Source: Veillonella sp.
GTDB lineage: Bacteria > Bacillota_C > Negativicutes > Veillonellales > Veillonellaceae
Assembly: GCA_018367495.1 (NCBI GenBank)
Contig: JAGZGB010000020.1
Location: 1-26,238 of the forward strand
Reading direction: 5' to 3'
DNA length: 26,238 nucleotides
The notes under the pieces were generated by a model. It saw nothing but the letters and a program-made list of their open reading frames with translations, did no database searches and was not told the DNA's origin. Below, piece after piece: positions 23,760 through 26,238 of the stretch. A program made the translations under genes and the position numbers. Each line of letters starts with the position of its first letter. Position 1 is the first letter of the stretch.

Positions 23760-23786
23760 ATCATCTATCGCCTAAAGGAGAATCAG

Positions 23787-24701
23787 ATGAGCATAGTCAC
23801 AAATCAAACAACTGAACTGATTGGTAAGACTCCGGTATATCAATTACCCAATACTAATATTTATGTAAAGCTCGAAAAATATAATGTAGGTGGTTCCGTG
23901 AAAGACCGTGCTGTACTTGGCATGTTGCAAGATGCTAAGGAAAAAGGTCGCCTTCATGAGGATAGTATTATCGTTGAAGCTACAAGTGGTAACACAGGTA
24001 TTGCGTTGGCCATGGTAGGCGCTATCTTGCATATTAAAACAGTTATTATTATGCCTGAAAGCATGAGTAAAGAACGTCGTGAGCTTATTAAGGCTTATGG
24101 GGCACAGCTCATTTTAACTCCGAAAGAAACTGGAATGAGAGGAGCCCTTGAACGAGCAGATGAAATTTTAGATAAATATCCAAATGCTTTCACTTTGGGA
24201 CAATTCGTAAATCCGGCAAACCCAGATATGCATTATCGTACAACTGGTGCTGAAATTGTAGAGCAAGTACCAAATGTAGATATTTTTATAGCTGGTATCG
24301 GTACTGGTGGGACTTTCACAGGTGTTGTAAAACGTTTGAAAGAACATAATTCCGACCTAAAGGCGATTGCTGTCGAGCCAACTGGTTCTCCAGTCATTAC
24401 GGAAGGTAAGGGTGGCCCTCATAAAATTCAAGGTATTGGGGCTGGCTTTATTCCAGAAAATTTTGATCAAAGTTTGATGGATGGCGTACAGACTGTAAGC
24501 GATGAAGAGGCTTTTAGCGAGGTGCAAACCTTTATGCGTGAAAGTGGTGTTTCTATTGGTCTTTCTGCAGGGGCAGCCATCGTAGCTGCAAAGCGTATTG
24601 CTCGAGAAGAACCAAAGGCGAATATCGTAGTTATTGCACCAGATGGGGTAGAAAAATATTTATCCCTCTTGGACTTCGGCAATACTGAATATGTAAAGTA
24701 A
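23787..24701 (+). CDS. cysK: Cysteine synthase (O-acetylserine sulfhydrylase)
   Basis: 304 residues, normal for CysK. PLP-dependent; it makes cysteine from O-acetylserine and sulfide. Schiff-base Lys39 lies in GGSVKDRA (35-42), the substrate loop TSGNTG at 66-71, the phosphate-binding GIGTGGTF at 170-177, and SIGLSAGAA near 257-265. QFVNPANPDMHYRTTG (139-154) distinguishes it from cystathionine synthases. AAAGGAG (23774-23780) precedes the ATG. cysE follows in the same direction 100 nt later, so the pair converts serine to cysteine in two steps. Confidence 0.94.
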   Translation: MSIVTNQTTELIGKTPVYQLPNTNIYVKLEKYNVGGSVKDRAVLGMLQDAKEKGRLHEDSIIVEATSGNTGIALAMVGAILHIKTVIIMPESMSKERRELIKAYGAQLILTPKETGMRGALERADEILDKYPNAFTLGQFVNPANPDMHYRTTGAEIVEQVPNVDIFIAGIGTGGTFTGVVKRLKEHNSDLKAIAVEPTGSPVITEGKGGPHKIQGIGAGFIPENFDQSLMDGVQTVSDEEAFSEVQTFMRESGVSIGLSAGAAIVAAKRIAREEPKANIVVIAPDGVEKYLSLLDFGNTEYVK

Positions 24702-24801
24702 CGAATTTCGCATAGATAAAACATCTTATGTATAGGAATACATACCACATATGTTGTATACTATATATTATATGAGTAGAGTTATTTGAGATGGAGTCAC
24801 T

Positions 24802-25410
24802 ATGATACAAGGTTTACGCGAATTATGGGGCAAAATTCAATATAATATTAAACGCGTAATGGATTCTGACCCTGCTGCCACAAATGTGTGGATGGTTATC
24901 TGGACGTATCCGCATATTACGGCCTTGTTTTGGCATTTCTTTGCGCATCGCCTGTACAAGTCGGGGTGGCCAACATTGGCGCGTCGTATAGCTCTACATT
25001 CTCGTCACGTTACAGGTATTGAAATTCATCCAGGTGCAACTATCGGTCGTGGTTTATTTATCGACCATGGTATGGGCGTTGTTATCGGTGAAACAGCTGT
25101 CGTAGGAGACAATGTAACCTTGTTCCATCAAGTGACGTTAGGTGGTATGTCCTCTAAAAAGGTGAAACGTCATCCAACTATTGAAGATGAAGTACTTATC
25201 GGTACAGGCACGAAAATCTTAGGTGATATTACGATTGGGGCGCGTACGAAAATCGGTTGTAATCTCGTTATTAAACATGATATTCCGAAAGATATGGTTA
25301 TCTTTGAAACGGATCCAGAAAATATGTATGTCCGTAAACCTCGTCAAACTAATAATGGTAAGGCAGAGGAAAAGAAAATTCCTGATGATTACATAGAATA
25401 CTATATTTAA
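24802..25410 (+). CDS. cysE: Serine O-acetyltransferase
   Basis: 202 residues, the short form common in Firmicutes. It acetylates serine with acetyl-CoA, feeding CysK. Left-handed beta-helix hexapeptide repeats run from about 72 to 160 (IEIHPGATIGRG, IGETAVVGDNV, LIGTGTKILGD), with catalytic His89 in FIDHGMG and LFHQVTLGG (107-115). The C-terminal tail (about 175-202) ends in DDYIEYYI; an Ile end is the feature that docks into CysK in the cysteine synthase complex, so complex formation is plausible. Ribosome site TGGAG before the ATG. The cysK-cysE gap carries a small hairpin (TATGTAT/ATACATA). Confidence 0.94.
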   Translation: MIQGLRELWGKIQYNIKRVMDSDPAATNVWMVIWTYPHITALFWHFFAHRLYKSGWPTLARRIALHSRHVTGIEIHPGATIGRGLFIDHGMGVVIGETAVVGDNVTLFHQVTLGGMSSKKVKRHPTIEDEVLIGTGTKILGDITIGARTKIGCNLVIKHDIPKDMVIFETDPENMYVRKPRQTNNGKAEEKKIPDDYIEYYI

Positions 25411-25454
25411 TGTGATGTAATGTAATGTGAGAAAACTGTATATAATAGAGTGAT

Positions 25455-25498
25455 AAAACCTCTAACTATTAGTTGAACTAGTAGTTAGAGGTTTTTTT
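25455..25498 (+). terminator. Intrinsic terminator after cysE
   Basis: AAAACCTCTAACTA (25455-25468) pairs exactly with TAGTTAGAGGTTTT (25482-25495), with partial pairing inside the loop, and a run of seven T ends at 25498. Confidence 0.92.
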
Positions 25499-25529
25499 AT
25501 AAAAATATTCAAAAAAGCAATTCTTATTA

Positions 25530-25584
25530 TTGACATGGAAAATCATTATTGATAAAATAATTAATATAATCAATATTGATTATA
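25530..25584 (+). promoter_or_regulatory. dps promoter with a perfect 20-bp palindrome at the start site
   Basis: TTGACA (25530-25535), 17-nt spacer and TAAAAT (25553-25558) are a strong promoter. Six nt after the -10 begins TATAATCAATATTGATTATA (25565-25584), a perfect 20-bp palindrome over the expected start site. Dps genes are commonly repressed by Fur or PerR, whose boxes are AT-rich palindromes; this one resembles them loosely but does not match the 7-1-7 consensus. Regulator inferred, not shown. Confidence 0.6.
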
Positions 25585-25623
25585 AATTAAATAAACGAAT
25601 TGAAAGGCATAGACGCCAACTTG

Positions 25624-25647
25624 GTTTATTCTGGTTTTTGAATAAAC
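25624..25647 (+). repeat. Hairpin in the dps leader
   Basis: GTTTATTC (25624-25631) and GAATAAAC (25640-25647) are exact inverted copies with an 8-nt loop. No T run follows, so it is not a terminator; it may stabilise the mRNA 5' end. Confidence 0.4.
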
Positions 25648-25684
25648 TATAATTGAGAATTAGACGATAAAAAGGAGTATTACT

Positions 25685-26119
25685 ATGAAAAACGTACAAC
25701 AAGTAAATCAATATTTAGCAGATCTTTCCGTATGGAATGTAAAATTACATAATCTTCACTTCAATGTAACTGGGCCACAATTCAAATCTATTCATGAATA
25801 CTTGGAATCCATTTATGATGTAGCTTTTGAATACTTTGATGCAGTAGCAGAACATGTGAAAATGCAAGGTCACTTCCCATTAGTAAATTCTGTTGAATAT
25901 GCTAAATTGGCTAAGATTGGTGAATTAGGCCAAGAAGATGTTCCTCAACATAAAGTTATTGAAATCCTTCTTAATGACTTCAAATACATGAAAGATCAAG
26001 CAGCTGCTATCCGTGAAGCAGCAGGTGAAGAAGATAACTTCTTGCTTTCTAACATGATGGAAGACCACATTGCATACTATGTAAAACAAATCTGGTTCAT
26101 CGAATCTATGTTGAAATAA
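25685..26119 (+). CDS. dps: Dps-family ferritin-like DNA-binding protein
   Basis: 144 residues, the short form of Dps/Flp without a long Lys-rich tail. It oxidises and stores iron in a 12-mer shell and protects DNA from peroxide. Ferroxidase ligands by comparison with Listeria Flp: His25 in LHNLHFNVTG, His37 in SIHEYLESIYD, Asp52 and Glu56 in FDAVAEHV. Four-helix bundle pattern throughout. Ribosome site AAAGGAG before the ATG. It forms its own transcription unit behind a palindrome-covered promoter. No clear terminator separates it from the tRNA promoter. Confidence 0.94.
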   Translation: MKNVQQVNQYLADLSVWNVKLHNLHFNVTGPQFKSIHEYLESIYDVAFEYFDAVAEHVKMQGHFPLVNSVEYAKLAKIGELGQEDVPQHKVIEILLNDFKYMKDQAAAIREAAGEEDNFLLSNMMEDHIAYYVKQIWFIESMLK

Positions 26120-26124
26120 TACAA

Positions 26125-26154
26125 TTGACAACGCCTTATTGGGTATGATATGAT
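26125..26154 (+). promoter_or_regulatory. Promoter of tRNA-Ser
   Basis: TTGACA (26125-26130), 18-nt spacer, TATGAT (26149-26154). TGGGTA (26140-26145) and TACCCA (26155-26160) are inverted copies that bracket the -10. The tRNA begins about 15 nt after the -10, as expected for a strong stable-RNA promoter. Confidence 0.6.
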
Positions 26155-26169
26155 TACCCAGTAAAGCAT

Positions 26170-26238
26170 GGAGGATTACTCAAGAGGCTGAAGAGGACGG
26201 TTTGCTAAATCGTTAGGGCGGGTTACCGTCGCTAGGGT
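26170..26238 (+). tRNA. tRNA-Ser(GCU), 3' end outside window
   Basis: The sequence starts GGAGGATTACTCAAGAGGCT, a class II tRNA with an acceptor strand and a D-arm typical of bacterial tRNA-Ser. The anticodon arm is ACGGT-TTGCTAA-ATCGT, giving anticodon GCU, which reads AGC/AGU serine codons. A long variable arm (GGGCGGGTTACCGTC region) follows, and the T-arm is cut by the window end after CTAGGGT. Confidence 0.92.

Noticed and set aside
1..26238. CRISPR array, insertion sequence or prophage
   Set aside because: No regularly spaced repeats, transposase or phage structural genes were seen on either strand.

Overview
The window reads as chromosomal DNA of a low-to-moderate-GC Negativicute, most likely a Veillonella. 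This is an inference from overall gene style: AT-rich spacers, strong AAAGGAG/GGAGG ribosome sites, short exported proteins with AxA signal-peptidase sites, a copper-amine-oxidase-N type stalk protein, and a HisZ-HisG fusion. No 16S or other definitive marker is present. Nearly all genes are intact housekeeping or nutrient genes on the + strand; there is no phage, IS element or CRISPR array.

Layout. 1-1260: the 5' part of an isochorismatase-family hydrolase (- strand, running off the window), then a Phd/YefM-RelE/ParE toxin-antitoxin pair with its own promoter and terminator. 1365-4443: a three-gene ECF-type importer operon. Its first gene fuses a TrpP-like substrate-binding membrane domain to the first ATPase; a second ATPase and EcfT follow. 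4444-4873: a gene-free stretch with two strong terminators, each preceded by an extended -10 box (possible small RNAs). 4874-6085: three small exported proteins, one on + and two convergent on -. 6318-8278: a GNAT acetyltransferase, histidinol-phosphatase HisJ and an anchored protein of unknown function.

8361-16390: the histidine biosynthesis operon in the order hisZG-hisD-hisB(IGPD)-hisA-hisF-hisI-hisE-hisC-hisH. With hisJ just upstream, every step from PRPP+ATP to histidine is covered. The promoter has a perfect TTGACA lying in a 13-bp-arm palindrome. 16592-18424: CstA carbon-starvation permease. 18546-20408: ammonium transporter and PII protein (amt-glnB), preceded by a large inverted repeat over the promoter and an intrinsic terminator directly before the amt ribosome site. 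20626-21934: two exported proteins, convergent, sharing a bidirectional terminator. 22213-23572: queF (queuosine precursor) with a tightly linked unknown membrane protein. 23627-25498: cysK and cysE (cysteine from serine), again with an intrinsic terminator in the leader. 25530-26119: dps, with a perfect 20-bp palindrome at its transcription start. 26170-end: 5' part of tRNA-Ser(GCU).

The most unusual points are the fused S-A ECF protein, the HisZ-HisG fusion, the palindrome-covered promoters of his, amt and dps, and the leader terminators before amt and cysK. All regulatory readings are inferences from sequence alone.
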